Shown here piece after piece: positions 16,456-24,402 of a stretch of DNA of 64,000 nucleotides (the first letter of the stretch is position 1; the number at the start of each line of letters is the position of its first letter). Both the position numbers and the translations under genes were made by a program. The DNA comes from Cupriavidus oxalaticus (lineage in GTDB: Bacteria > Pseudomonadota > Gammaproteobacteria > Burkholderiales > Burkholderiaceae): positions 620,001 through 684,000 of the forward strand of contig NZ_CP038634.1 in NCBI RefSeq assembly GCF_004768545.1, given 5' to 3'. The notes under the pieces were generated by a model. It made no database searches, was not told where the DNA came from, and saw nothing but the letters and a program-made list of their open reading frames with translations.

Positions 16456-17391
16456 TCAGTCGATCGGCGGCTTGGGAAAGGTCTGCTGCCCCGGCTCCAG
16501 CGTGAAGTCGAAGTCCAGCGTGTAGAACGGCGCCGGCACGTCGCCCCACGGGCTGCTGCCCTGGTCGTGCAGCTGCAGCGTGCCGACCAGTTGCCGGTGC
16601 ACGCCGAAGGTGACATCCGAGGCCAGCTTGTCGGCCTCGTCGGCAAACACCTGCGTCACCAGCGTCCGGTATCCCGGCGCGGCGACGATGAAGTGGATAT
16701 GCGCCGGCCGGTACGGATGGCGCTGTTGCGCGGCCAGCAGCGCGCCGACCGGGCCATCGGTCGGCACCGGATAGCCGGCCGGACGCACCGTGCGGAAGCG
16801 GTAGCCGCCGTCGGCATCGGCATGGAAGCAGCCGCGCAGGTTGCGGTCGGGCTGGGTCGGGTCCTGGTTGTCGTACAGGCCGACCGGCGAGGCCTGCCAT
16901 ATCTCGACCAGCGCGCCCGCCAGCGGCGTGCCGTCGGTGCCGCGCACGGTGCCGCTGACCAGCAGCGGCAGGCCGGGCGCGTCGTCCTGCACCACGCAGT
17001 CGCCGCAGGCATAGCGCGGCGCGTTGGCGCGGTAGAACGGTCCCAGCAAGGCGCCGGGCGTGCGGCCGTCGCGGGTGCTGTTGTTCATCACCGTCACCAG
17101 GGTCGACAAACCCAGGACGTCGGCCGCGAGCACGACCTCGTTGTGCGTGGCATGCGTCGCATGGCCAAGGCTGGCGAGCCAGCCCAGCGCGAACTCGAAC
17201 TCTTCGTCGGTCAGGCGCGCCTCGCGCAGGAAGCCATGCAGATGGCGGACCAGCGCATCCATGACGAAGCGCAGGCGTGGGCTGGCGGTGTCCGCCATCG
17301 CGGCCTGGACGATGCCGGTGACCGAATGTTCGTCGTCTATCAGCGTGGGGCGCGGGGCCGGCGATACCTGCCGCGCGATCGATGTTTCCAT
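16456..17391 (-). CDS. intradiol ring-cleavage dioxygenase, hydroxyquinol 1,2-dioxygenase type
   Basis: 311-aa non-heme Fe(III) dioxygenase. The N-terminal dimerisation domain covers about 20-100 (LTDEEFEFALGWLASLGH), then the catalytic beta sandwich (GPFYRANAPRYACGD, LVEIWQASPVGLYDNQDP, FRTVRPAGYPVPTDGPVG, RPAHIHF). The Tyr/Tyr/His/His iron ligands are present. Gly/Pro substitutions and the length match hydroxyquinol rather than catechol enzymes; the product would be maleylacetate. An AAGGAGGAG site precedes the ATG. It is the first gene of a leftward operon (SDR, BKACE, MDR, cupin), with a perfect LacI-type palindrome 14 bp before the start. Confidence 0.87.
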   Translation of the reverse strand: METSIARQVSPAPRPTLIDDEHSVTGIVQAAMADTASPRLRFVMDALVRHLHGFLREARLTDEEFEFALGWLASLGHATHATHNEVVLAADVLGLSTLVTVMNNSTRDGRTPGALLGPFYRANAPRYACGDCVVQDDAPGLPLLVSGTVRGTDGTPLAGALVEIWQASPVGLYDNQDPTQPDRNLRGCFHADADGGYRFRTVRPAGYPVPTDGPVGALLAAQQRHPYRPAHIHFIVAAPGYRTLVTQVFADEADKLASDVTFGVHRQLVGTLQLHDQGSSPWGDVPAPFYTLDFDFTLEPGQQTFPKPPID

Positions 17392-17404
17392 GTCACTCCT
17401 CCTT

Positions 17405-17418
17405 TGCAAACGTTTGCA
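17405..17418. promoter_or_regulatory. putative LacI-family operator, dioxygenase operon
   Basis: TGCAAACGTTTGCA is a perfect 14-bp palindrome directly upstream of the ribosome binding site of the dioxygenase gene. It matches the porin site at 13345 at 13 of 14 positions. At this position a bound repressor would block transcript initiation or elongation. Confidence 0.65.
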
Positions 17419-17850
17419 TTATTATCGGCGGCCAGCACCGGAGGTCAAGGCGAAAGTTCGGGCCGGCGGGGCCCCGCCCCCTTTCGCGCCGCCGGAAATC
17501 ACAATCAAAACAAGCCGCTACGCCTCGTCTTCAGGACAAACCCTAGGCGGTCCCCGCTCGCGCGGAGGGTGGCATTTGTGGGTACACCTGCCTATATATG
17601 CCTTACCAGGCACTAACCGGCGATATACCGACATGCCAGCGAGCGCTGGTCGCGCCACAATGCAACGGCAGCGTGGCCCCTCCCGTTCATACAAGCGTTG
17701 GACTGGTGGAAGCCCGGTCACAATCGTTGCCGAGGACTTGGCACAGTAATCGCTGACGTGCAGAAAGCCCGACGTGCCTGCGATGCCCGGGTTCCTGGCC
17801 ATGCCGCCAGCGATCTCCTTCGATCCCTCCTACCTACCAGAGGAAAACCG
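17419..17850. other. 432-bp divergent intergenic region
   Basis: No gene is seen. It separates the dioxygenase operon from the quorum-sensing pair. It holds an inverted repeat CCAGCG-AG-CGCTGG at 17636-17649, an A/T-rich stretch near 17592-17599, and a sigma-54-like element at 17738-17754, all candidates for control of the synthase gene. Confidence 0.55.
17738..17754 (+). promoter_or_regulatory. candidate sigma-54 (-24/-12) promoter
   Basis: TTGGCAC-N7-CGCT keeps GG and GC exactly 10 bases apart, as RpoN promoters require. The -24 box is a full match; the -12 box has C for T in TTGC. It ends about 96 bp before the synthase ATG. No sigma-54 activator gene is adjacent. Confidence 0.35.
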
Positions 17851-19155
17851 ATGTTCTCCGCCGTCCAGCGTCCGCAACCGACGCACCCCGTTCCCTGCCC
17901 CCCCCGCAGCGTGACCACGCCGCCGCTGCCGCAGTGGATCGCAGCACGCATGTCAGAGCATTTCGATGCCAGGCTGGGCAAGCTCTGGGGTGGCGACCAC
18001 CTGCTGCACGGGCGCAAGCCGGGGCCCGACGCGCTGCACCTGAGCAGCAACGACTACCTCTGCCTGCTGGGCGAGCGGCCGTTGCTGGAGGCGCAGGCGC
18101 GCGCGCTGCTGAACGAGCAGCCCGAGCTGCTGATGTCGTCCGTGTTCCAGTACGGCGAGACGCCGCAACGGCACGTCGAGCGCAAGCTGGCCAACCTGAT
18201 GCAGGCCGAGGACGGGCTGATCGCGCAGTCCGGCTGGGCCGCCAACGTCGGCCTGGTGCAATGCATCGCCGGGCCGGGCGTGCCGGTCTATATCGACATG
18301 AACGGCCACGCCTCGCTGTGGGAAGGCATCACCGCCGCCGGCGCGCAGGCCGTGCCGATCCGCCACAACGACGTGGGCCATGCGCGCCGCCAGGCCGAAC
18401 GCTTCGGGCCCGGCGTGATCATGGTCGACGCGGTGTACTCCACCACCGGCAGCGTGGCGCCGCTGGAGGAATACGTCGCGGTGGCGGAGGCGACGGGTTC
18501 GGTGCTGGTGGTCGATGAATCGCACTCGCTCGGCACTCATGGGCCATCGGGCGGCGGGCTGGTACCGGCGCTGGGGTTGTCGGAGCGGGTGCATTTCCGC
18601 ACCGCGTCGCTGGCCAAGGCCTTCGCCGGGCGCGCGGGCTTCGTCACCTGCTCCAGCACGTTCAAGGACTTCTTCGCGGTCGAGTCGCGGCCGGCCATTT
18701 TCAGTTCGGGGCTACTGCGCCACGAGGTTGCGTGGTTCGACGCCGCCATCGACTTCATCGCCGCGGCGGACCAGCGGCGCGAACAGCTGCATGCGATCAC
18801 CCGCACCACCCGCGAAGCGATCGGTGCGCTGGGGTACAACATCAGCGACGGCTCCGAGCAGATCATCGGGCTGGAGGCCGGCACCGAGCCGCAGGTGATG
18901 GTCCTGCGCAACGCGCTGCAGCAGCGCGGCATCTTCGGCGCGGTATTCTGTTCGCCGGCAACCCCCAAGAATCGGGCATTGATGCGACTTACCCTGCATG
19001 CGAAACTTAGCGCCGGTGAAATCGACCGGCTGGTCAGCGTTCTCGCCAGTATCCGCGACGAGGTGCGCCTGGAAGAATGGTCATCGACGCGCCGCAGCCG
19101 GCGCAAATCCCCCAATCCCAAAGAGGAGCTCGCCGCAAGCTCCCGCGAGGAGTAG
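17851..19155 (+). CDS. lqsA: alpha-hydroxyketone autoinducer synthase (CqsA/LqsA-like)
   Basis: 434-aa PLP-dependent alpha-oxoamine synthase family enzyme. The fold core spans about 55-410: LSSNDYLCLLGE near the start, HASLWEGI, VDAVYSTTGSVAPL, VDESHSLGTHG (PLP-binding Asp/His) and the Schiff-base Lys256 in TASLAKAFAGRAGF. Residues such as SSVFQYGETPQRHVERKLA and the absence of biotin-operon context point to CqsA/LqsA rather than BioF or KBL. AGAGGAAAA precedes the ATG. These enzymes join an acyl-CoA with an amino acid or SAM to make amino- or hydroxyketone signals. It is followed within 10 bp by its sensor kinase. The basic tail (SSTRRSRRK) is unusual. Confidence 0.88.
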   Translation: MFSAVQRPQPTHPVPCPPRSVTTPPLPQWIAARMSEHFDARLGKLWGGDHLLHGRKPGPDALHLSSNDYLCLLGERPLLEAQARALLNEQPELLMSSVFQYGETPQRHVERKLANLMQAEDGLIAQSGWAANVGLVQCIAGPGVPVYIDMNGHASLWEGITAAGAQAVPIRHNDVGHARRQAERFGPGVIMVDAVYSTTGSVAPLEEYVAVAEATGSVLVVDESHSLGTHGPSGGGLVPALGLSERVHFRTASLAKAFAGRAGFVTCSSTFKDFFAVESRPAIFSSGLLRHEVAWFDAAIDFIAAADQRREQLHAITRTTREAIGALGYNISDGSEQIIGLEAGTEPQVMVLRNALQQRGIFGAVFCSPATPKNRALMRLTLHAKLSAGEIDRLVSVLASIRDEVRLEEWSSTRRSRRKSPNPKEELAASSREE

Positions 19156-19158
19156 CCG

Positions 19159-20487
19159 TTGGAGATGGAAGCAGAGTTGGCCGACTCGGGCGGCCGCAAG
19201 CGCCGTTCCGGTCTGCCGGGACTTGCCAGCCTTGCCCGCCGGGCCTGGCAGGCGGTGTTCGATACCGCGGCGCGGGCCATCCTGCTCGATGAGGAAAGCG
19301 TCATCCGGCTGCGGCGCATCCAGATGGTGGGCGCGCTGGGGGTCATCGGTCACCCGCTCTATTACCTGATCTGGTCGTACGTGTTCCCGCAGCCCTACGA
19401 GAACCTGTGGCTGCGCCTGGTCTGCACCGCGCTGTTCGTGCCGCTGCTGTTTGCCAGGGCGTTCTCGCACCGCCGCTGGCTGCCGCCCTACGCGCTGTTT
19501 GCGATCACGGTGGGCATGCCGTTCGCCTTCATCTTCCTGTACCTGGAAAACGGCGGCTCGATGGCCTGGGCCGAGTCGGTCATCATCGCCGTGGTGATCC
19601 TCTATCACTTCAATACGGCGTTCGCGACCATCTCGCTGCTGTCCGGCGCGGCCGCCGCGGTGGCGCTGTTCGTGCTGGCCGGCAATTCCATGGGCGGGAT
19701 TCCATGGGAGCCGGTGCTGCTGCAGCTGCCGATCATCGGCTTCGTGATCTCGGTGCTGGTGGTGATCAAGCTCGACCGCCAGCTGCTGATCGAGCAGAAG
19801 CGGCGCGGCATGGCCGCGGCGCTGGCCACCGTCGCGCATGAGCTACGTACGCCGCTGACCAGCCTGAGCGTCAGCGCGAGCGGCCTCAAGGCGCGGCTGC
19901 CGGCGGCGCTGGACCAGGATGCGCCACGCCGCGAGGGGCTGATGCAGGCGGTGGCGCGCATGGAGTCCGACATCGCGCATATCAGCAACAGCATCGAGCT
20001 GCTGGTGTCCAACTCCAAGAACCCGGAACAGGCCACGCGCGAGTTGTTCGAGCTGGGCGGCGTGATCCGCGATGCCATCGCCCGGTTTCCGTTCGACGAG
20101 CCGGGCCGCGACATCGTCGCGTTCGACCTGCCCGGCCCGGTGCGCGTGCTCGGCAACGCGCAGCTGTTCGGGCTGGTCGTGACCAACCTGCTGAAGAACG
20201 CGCTCGAAGCGATCAAGCGCGCCGGCAAGGGCGATATCCGGATCTGCTGCGAGGTGCGGCCGGACGGGGTGCACGTCACCTTCCGCGACACCGCGACCGG
20301 GGTGCCGCCGCAGGTGCTGGCGCGCATGTTCCAGCCGTTCTTCTCCTACCCGGCGCACCGCGGCACCGGCATCGGGCTGGCCTTCTGCCAGAACGTGCTG
20401 ACCAGCTGGGGCGCGGGCATCAGCTGCCGTTCCGTCGAGCACGAGTTCACGGAGTTCAACATCCGCTTCCCGCATAGGGATCACTGA
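19159..20487 (+). CDS. lqsS: sensor histidine kinase for alpha-hydroxyketone signal (CqsS/LqsS-like)
   Basis: 442-aa membrane kinase. About six transmembrane helices lie at 55-205 (MVGALGVIGHPLYYLIWSYVFP is the characteristic first helix), then a HisKA-like dimerisation box with phospho-acceptor His227 (TVAHELRTPLTSLS). The ATPase domain has NLLKNALEA and GTGIGLAFC. Unlike Vibrio CqsS it has no C-terminal receiver domain, matching LqsS. The TTG start at 19159 is 6 bases after GAGGAG; an ATG at 19165 is the alternative. It is coupled to the synthase gene. No LqsR-like response regulator lies in this window, so phosphotransfer must go to a distant partner. Confidence 0.86.
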   Translation: MEMEAELADSGGRKRRSGLPGLASLARRAWQAVFDTAARAILLDEESVIRLRRIQMVGALGVIGHPLYYLIWSYVFPQPYENLWLRLVCTALFVPLLFARAFSHRRWLPPYALFAITVGMPFAFIFLYLENGGSMAWAESVIIAVVILYHFNTAFATISLLSGAAAAVALFVLAGNSMGGIPWEPVLLQLPIIGFVISVLVVIKLDRQLLIEQKRRGMAAALATVAHELRTPLTSLSVSASGLKARLPAALDQDAPRREGLMQAVARMESDIAHISNSIELLVSNSKNPEQATRELFELGGVIRDAIARFPFDEPGRDIVAFDLPGPVRVLGNAQLFGLVVTNLLKNALEAIKRAGKGDIRICCEVRPDGVHVTFRDTATGVPPQVLARMFQPFFSYPAHRGTGIGLAFCQNVLTSWGAGISCRSVEHEFTEFNIRFPHRDH

Positions 20488-20515
20488 GGGACCACTGAGG
20501 GACCACTGAGCGGCA

Positions 20516-21109
20516 TCAGCCGGACAGCGCCAGCGCCACCTGCCGCCGCAGCCGCGGCAGCACGTCTGTGTCGAACCACGGATGGCGTTGCAGCCAGAAG
20601 CGGTTGCGCGGGCTGGGGTGCGGCAGCGGGAAGAATGCTGGCAGGTAGTCGGCGCAGGCGGCGACGGTATCGGCCAGCGTCGCCCCGGCCCGGCTGCCGA
20701 GGTAGTAAGCCTGTGCGTGGCGGCCGACCAGCAGCGTCAGCCGGATTTCCGGCATGGACGCCAGCAGCGGCGCATGCCACAGCGGCGCGCATTCGCGCCG
20801 CGGCGGCAGGTCGCCGCTGGCGCCCTTGCCCGGATAGCACAGCCCCATCGGCACGATCGCCACCTTGCCGGCGTCATAGAACTGCTCGGGCGTCAGTTGC
20901 AGCCAGGTGCGCAGCAGGTCGCCGGAAGGATCGTTCCAGGGGATGCCGGTTTCATGCACGCGGCGCCCGGGCGCCTGGCCGACGATCAGCAGGCGCGCAT
21001 GGGCGCCGGCCTGCACCACCGGCCTGGGCTCGTGCGGCAAGGCACAGGCGTGGCAGCCGGCAATGTCGGCGAGGAGCCGGTCAAGCCTGGTGGAACGGGT
21101 ACGAGGCAA
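20516..21109 (-). CDS. uracil-DNA glycosylase family protein (family 4/5 type)
   Basis: 197-aa protein if started at TTG 21109; no ATG gives a full domain. Motif 1 is GQAPGRRVHETGIPWNDPSG and motif 2 is HPSPRN. Four cysteines, C19xxC22 and a later Cys-x15-Cys (GLC to REC), match the [4Fe-4S] ligand spacing of family 4 enzymes. Such proteins excise uracil from DNA. It starts 2 bp after the stop of the D-threonine aldolase-like gene, so the two are co-transcribed; the start codon and its weak ribosome site are the uncertain part. Confidence 0.82.
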   Translation of the reverse strand: MPRTRSTRLDRLLADIAGCHACALPHEPRPVVQAGAHARLLIVGQAPGRRVHETGIPWNDPSGDLLRTWLQLTPEQFYDAGKVAIVPMGLCYPGKGASGDLPPRRECAPLWHAPLLASMPEIRLTLLVGRHAQAYYLGSRAGATLADTVAACADYLPAFFPLPHPSPRNRFWLQRHPWFDTDVLPRLRRQVALALSG

Positions 21110-21111
21110 AA

Positions 21112-22251
21112 TCAGCGGCTGAGCCCGCGCCCCTCGATGGCCCAAACCGCTTCCACGCGCTCGCCGCGCACGCAGGCATAGGCATCGTGCAGGTTGGCGG
21201 TGGGATCGCAATGGCCCGGCACCAGCCACAGCCGCTCGCCCAGCAGGTCGCGGCTGTCGGCGCCGGTCACCGTCAGCACACCGTGCTCGTCGTTGGCGGC
21301 AACGTACTCCAGCGCGCCATCGGCATCGCGCGGCCACACGTGCGGCAATCCGGAATCGACCGCGACCGACTTCAGCCCCACATCGCACACCGCCACGCCG
21401 GCGCGCGCCGCGCTCATCACGGTGGCTGCCACGAACAGGGAATGCAGCGGCCGCAGCGCGCCCTCCCATTCGAGCGAGCCGTAATGGCCGTCGAGAAACA
21501 GGTACGAGCCCGGCTGGATCTCGGTGTAGACGCCGCTCTCCAGGTCGAATTCGGCGGTGCCGGTGCCGCCGCCGGTCACCACCGGGCAGCGCAGCCCGCG
21601 CCGCTCCAGCGCGCGCAGGTAGCCGGCGGTGGCTTCGGCCGCGCGCTGCGCGGCTTCGCGCCGCTGCGCCCAGGCCTCGATATGCTGGATGCCGCCGTGA
21701 TAGCCCTGCAGGCCGCCGAAATCCAGTGCGGCTTCGGCGCCGATCGCATCGACCAGCGCCAGCAAGGCCTCGTCGCTGTCCACGCCGCAGCGGCCCTGCC
21801 CCACGTCCACCTCCGGCAACACCGCAATGCGCACGCCGGCGCGCGCCGCGGCGGCGCCGACCTGGCTGACCTGGCGCGCATCGTCCACGCAGATCGACAA
21901 GCGCGTGTGGCGCGCCAGTTCGGCGGCCATTGCGGCCTTGTCGGCGCCGACGAATTCATTGCTCAGGTGGATGCTGCCGATGCCGGCGGCGGCAAAGGGA
22001 TACGCCTCGGACAGCTTCTGGCAGCAGATGCCGACCGCGCCCGCATCGACCTGCCGCTGCGCGATCGCCACGGACTTGTGCGCCTTGGCATGCGGGCGCA
22101 GCGCTACGCCGGCGCGTTCGGCAAGTTCCGCCATGCGCGCCAGGTTGGCTTCAAAGGCATCGAGTTCGATCAGCAGCGCAGGCGTGGGCAACGCTGACAA
22201 CGATTGGCCGACCGCCGCGTGCGGCGGCCGGAGAACGCTGGCTTCATGCAT
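21112..22251 (-). CDS. D-threonine aldolase/DSD1-type PLP enzyme
   Basis: 379-aa fold-type III PLP enzyme (alanine-racemase-like barrel). The PLP lysine lies in LRPHAKAHKS. The barrel carries GICCQKLSEA and GGGTGTAEF, and the C-terminal metal pair is in PGHCDPTANLHD, as in low-specificity D-threonine aldolase and D-serine dehydratase. Members split D-3-hydroxy amino acids to glycine plus aldehyde or dehydrate D-serine; sequence alone does not separate these. The ATG at 22251 is chosen by family length, with a weak ribosome site. It is upstream of the UDG gene. Confidence 0.85.
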   Translation of the reverse strand: MHEASVLRPPHAAVGQSLSALPTPALLIELDAFEANLARMAELAERAGVALRPHAKAHKSVAIAQRQVDAGAVGICCQKLSEAYPFAAAGIGSIHLSNEFVGADKAAMAAELARHTRLSICVDDARQVSQVGAAAARAGVRIAVLPEVDVGQGRCGVDSDEALLALVDAIGAEAALDFGGLQGYHGGIQHIEAWAQRREAAQRAAEATAGYLRALERRGLRCPVVTGGGTGTAEFDLESGVYTEIQPGSYLFLDGHYGSLEWEGALRPLHSLFVAATVMSAARAGVAVCDVGLKSVAVDSGLPHVWPRDADGALEYVAANDEHGVLTVTGADSRDLLGERLWLVPGHCDPTANLHDAYACVRGERVEAVWAIEGRGLSR

Positions 22252-22344
22252 GGTATGGGGCCCGGTTGCGGCAGTGCTTGCCGTGGGCCCCTCACGATAA
22301 CACCGGCGTGCCCCTTGCGCACAGGCTTGCGCGCGCAAAACGCG

Positions 22345-23109
22345 CTAGCGGCGCGTGGCCAGCAGGCGATAGCCGCGTCCGCAGTGTTCCGCGGCAGCGG
22401 CGCGGGCCACATCGGCATCATCGAACAGGCCGGCCTGCGCGATCGACCTCACCATCACCGCCTCGCCGCGCTCGTTAGCGAGGAAACGACCGTCCCAGCC
22501 TTGCACGATGTACAGCACGTCGCCGGCCGGGGAACCGACCTGCCGGCGCTGGCCGGTGGACTGGCCGACCCGCTGCTGACCCTGACCCTGATCCTGATCC
22601 TCGCCACGCGCTGCGCGGCCGGCACGCTCGCCGATTTCGCCATTGCCGCCGCTACCGCCGCTGCTGCCGGGCCGCACCATCTGGATGTTATTGCGCACTT
22701 CACTGACGCCGAGCACATCCTCGGCCATTTGCTCGATGCGGAACTTGGCGTCGCGGTCCCGGACGGTGCCGGCCAGCGTGACGATGCCCGAGCCGACGTC
22801 GACGGTGACATCCGAGACATCGTCATCGGCGTGCGCGAGCCGTTCGCACAGGTCATCGCGAATGCGGGCGTCGGTGCGCTGGTAGCCCTTGGGCATGCGG
22901 CGCGACCCCGCTTGCGCGGCCCAGCGCGAAGGGCGCGTGGGGCGCTCGTCATCTTCATCCTCGAGGCCATAGCGGGCCTCGCCATAGCCATACGGCGAGC
23001 CGCCAGTGTCGCCGCTGCGCCAGTGGCGTGCCTGGCGGGTATCGTCGGGCTCATCGTAGCCGCGGTGGCGCCAGGTTCCCCGGATTTCCGACGGTGGATA
23101 GTCTTTCAT
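22345..23109 (-). CDS. BON-domain protein
   Basis: 254-aa hydrophilic protein without a clear signal peptide. The N-terminal 80 residues are rich in Arg, Tyr, Gly and Asp. One BON domain is at about 92-150 (DDLCERLAHADDDVSDVTVDVGSGIVTLAGTV, then FRIEQMAEDVLGVSEVRNNIQM), followed by a Gly/Gln-rich linker. The C-terminal domain (GDVLYIVQGWDGRFLANERGEAV) is unassigned. GGAGG precedes the ATG at 23109. BON proteins usually bind phospholipid or peptidoglycan and are stress-related. It stands alone, divergent from no recognised partner. Confidence 0.82.
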   Translation of the reverse strand: MKDYPPSEIRGTWRHRGYDEPDDTRQARHWRSGDTGGSPYGYGEARYGLEDEDDERPTRPSRWAAQAGSRRMPKGYQRTDARIRDDLCERLAHADDDVSDVTVDVGSGIVTLAGTVRDRDAKFRIEQMAEDVLGVSEVRNNIQMVRPGSSGGSGGNGEIGERAGRAARGEDQDQGQGQQRVGQSTGQRRQVGSPAGDVLYIVQGWDGRFLANERGEAVMVRSIAQAGLFDDADVARAAAAEHCGRGYRLLATRR

Positions 23110-23235
23110 GGATTGCCTCCGATCTGACGTCCTAGCCTGATATCGGTAGCACAAAACATGCCCTTGCGCCGGTGCTGGCCGCGTGGCGCTCCGGCAGCGC
23201 CGCGGGACGCAGTTTTTACACGATGCGCAACAACG

Positions 23236-23907
23236 TCATGCGCTTCGTCCATCCCCGGCGGGCCGGTCGAGGTACTGGCCGACGATGCGCACCAGCAACG
23301 GCAGCTTGCCGGTAAAGAAATGATCGGCGCCCGGCACCACCACCACCGGCAGCGCCTGCGGTCGGGCCCAGTCGAACAGCGCCGACAATTCCGCGCGCTC
23401 GTCGCGCTCGCCATGCACCACCAGGCAATCGGCCGGCACTGCCGGCGTGTCATAGCTGCGATGGGCCTTGACCGTGCCATACGGCAGGCCGGCCAGCACG
23501 AGGTGACGGACCGGCACGCCCTGCGCCGCCAGCGTGGCGGCCACCTGCGCCATCACGAACGCCCCGAAAGAAAAGCCCGCCAGCGCCAGCGGCAGGCCGG
23601 GGTGGTCGTCGCGCAACTGCGCCACCACGGCCAGCATGTCGCCGGTCTCGCCGTGGCCCTGGTCGTGCTCGCCGCCCGAGCCCGCCACGCCGCGGAAGTT
23701 GGGCCGCACGGTCAGGAAGCCGCGCGCCAGCAGCGCCTTGGCCAACTGGTGCGGCACCTTATGCGTGGCCGCGCCGCCCAGCAGCGGGTGCGGATGCGAC
23801 ACCACCGCGATCCCGCGCGGCGTGCCGGCGGGACGGTCGACCAGCATCTCGATCGGCCCGGCGGCGCCAGCCAGGTGCGCCGTTTCCGTGGCAGACGGTA
23901 CTCCCAT
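23236..23907 (-). CDS. alpha/beta hydrolase
   Basis: 223-aa cytosolic hydrolase of the small YsgJ-like or dienelactone-hydrolase-like group. SHPHPLLGGAATHKVPHQLAKAL is followed by RPNFRGVAGSGGEHDQGHGE. The nucleophile elbow is GFSFGA, and the acid/His pair lies in VHGERDERAE and PGADHFFTGKL. AAGGAG precedes the ATG at 23907. It is unlinked to its neighbours. Substrate unknown; likely a short ester or thioester. Confidence 0.85.
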   Translation of the reverse strand: MGVPSATETAHLAGAAGPIEMLVDRPAGTPRGIAVVSHPHPLLGGAATHKVPHQLAKALLARGFLTVRPNFRGVAGSGGEHDQGHGETGDMLAVVAQLRDDHPGLPLALAGFSFGAFVMAQVAATLAAQGVPVRHLVLAGLPYGTVKAHRSYDTPAVPADCLVVHGERDERAELSALFDWARPQALPVVVVPGADHFFTGKLPLLVRIVGQYLDRPAGDGRSA

Positions 23908-24402
23908 GAATGCTCCTTGCAATGTCGGGCGAGCCGATTGCCGGCGCGCGAAAGCCGTGATGGTAATGCGATTGTGGCGAACATGCCGCCCGCGCTGTTT
24001 CCTCGCACGGCCACGCACGGCCGCGCACGGCACCGATGCGCAAAATTCTGCCCGCCGGTGCCCCATGCGCCGCCTGTGCGGGACGTGTGACCTGAACGCT
24101 TTCGTATAATGCCCCGAGCCGTGGCGGCTCCGAAAATGGTCCCGCCGCGATCGGTCAGCACGACCCGTGCCACGCATTGCCCGCTTGCGGCTTCGCCCGC
24201 AGGCCTTTCTCGTGGCTGACCCAAATTCGCCGAAGCGGATGGACTGTACGCAGCCATCCCTTCCCGTGTTCATCGCCGGTGTCCCGGCCGTTCCGCAGCG
24301 GAATCGCGATGCAGCGCCATGTGGCCCTGCCCGCACCGTGCCTTGCCATTTCCATCCGCCGCCGGAGCGCCGCAAGCCGTCACCATCCGACGAGAATCCG
24401 CC
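23908..24402. other. 495-bp divergent intergenic region
   Basis: Between the hydrolase (left) and the MscS-type channel (right). No gene is supported. A TATAAT hexamer at 24105-24110 on the plus strand could serve the channel gene with a long leader of about 285 bases; a matching -35 box is not evident. Nothing else was recognised. Confidence 0.5.

Noticed and set aside
17851..19155. BioF (8-amino-7-oxononanoate synthase) or 2-amino-3-ketobutyrate ligase
   Set aside because: Same fold, but the immediate LqsS-like kinase and CqsA/LqsA-style residues fit an autoinducer synthase better; no biotin or threonine genes are nearby.
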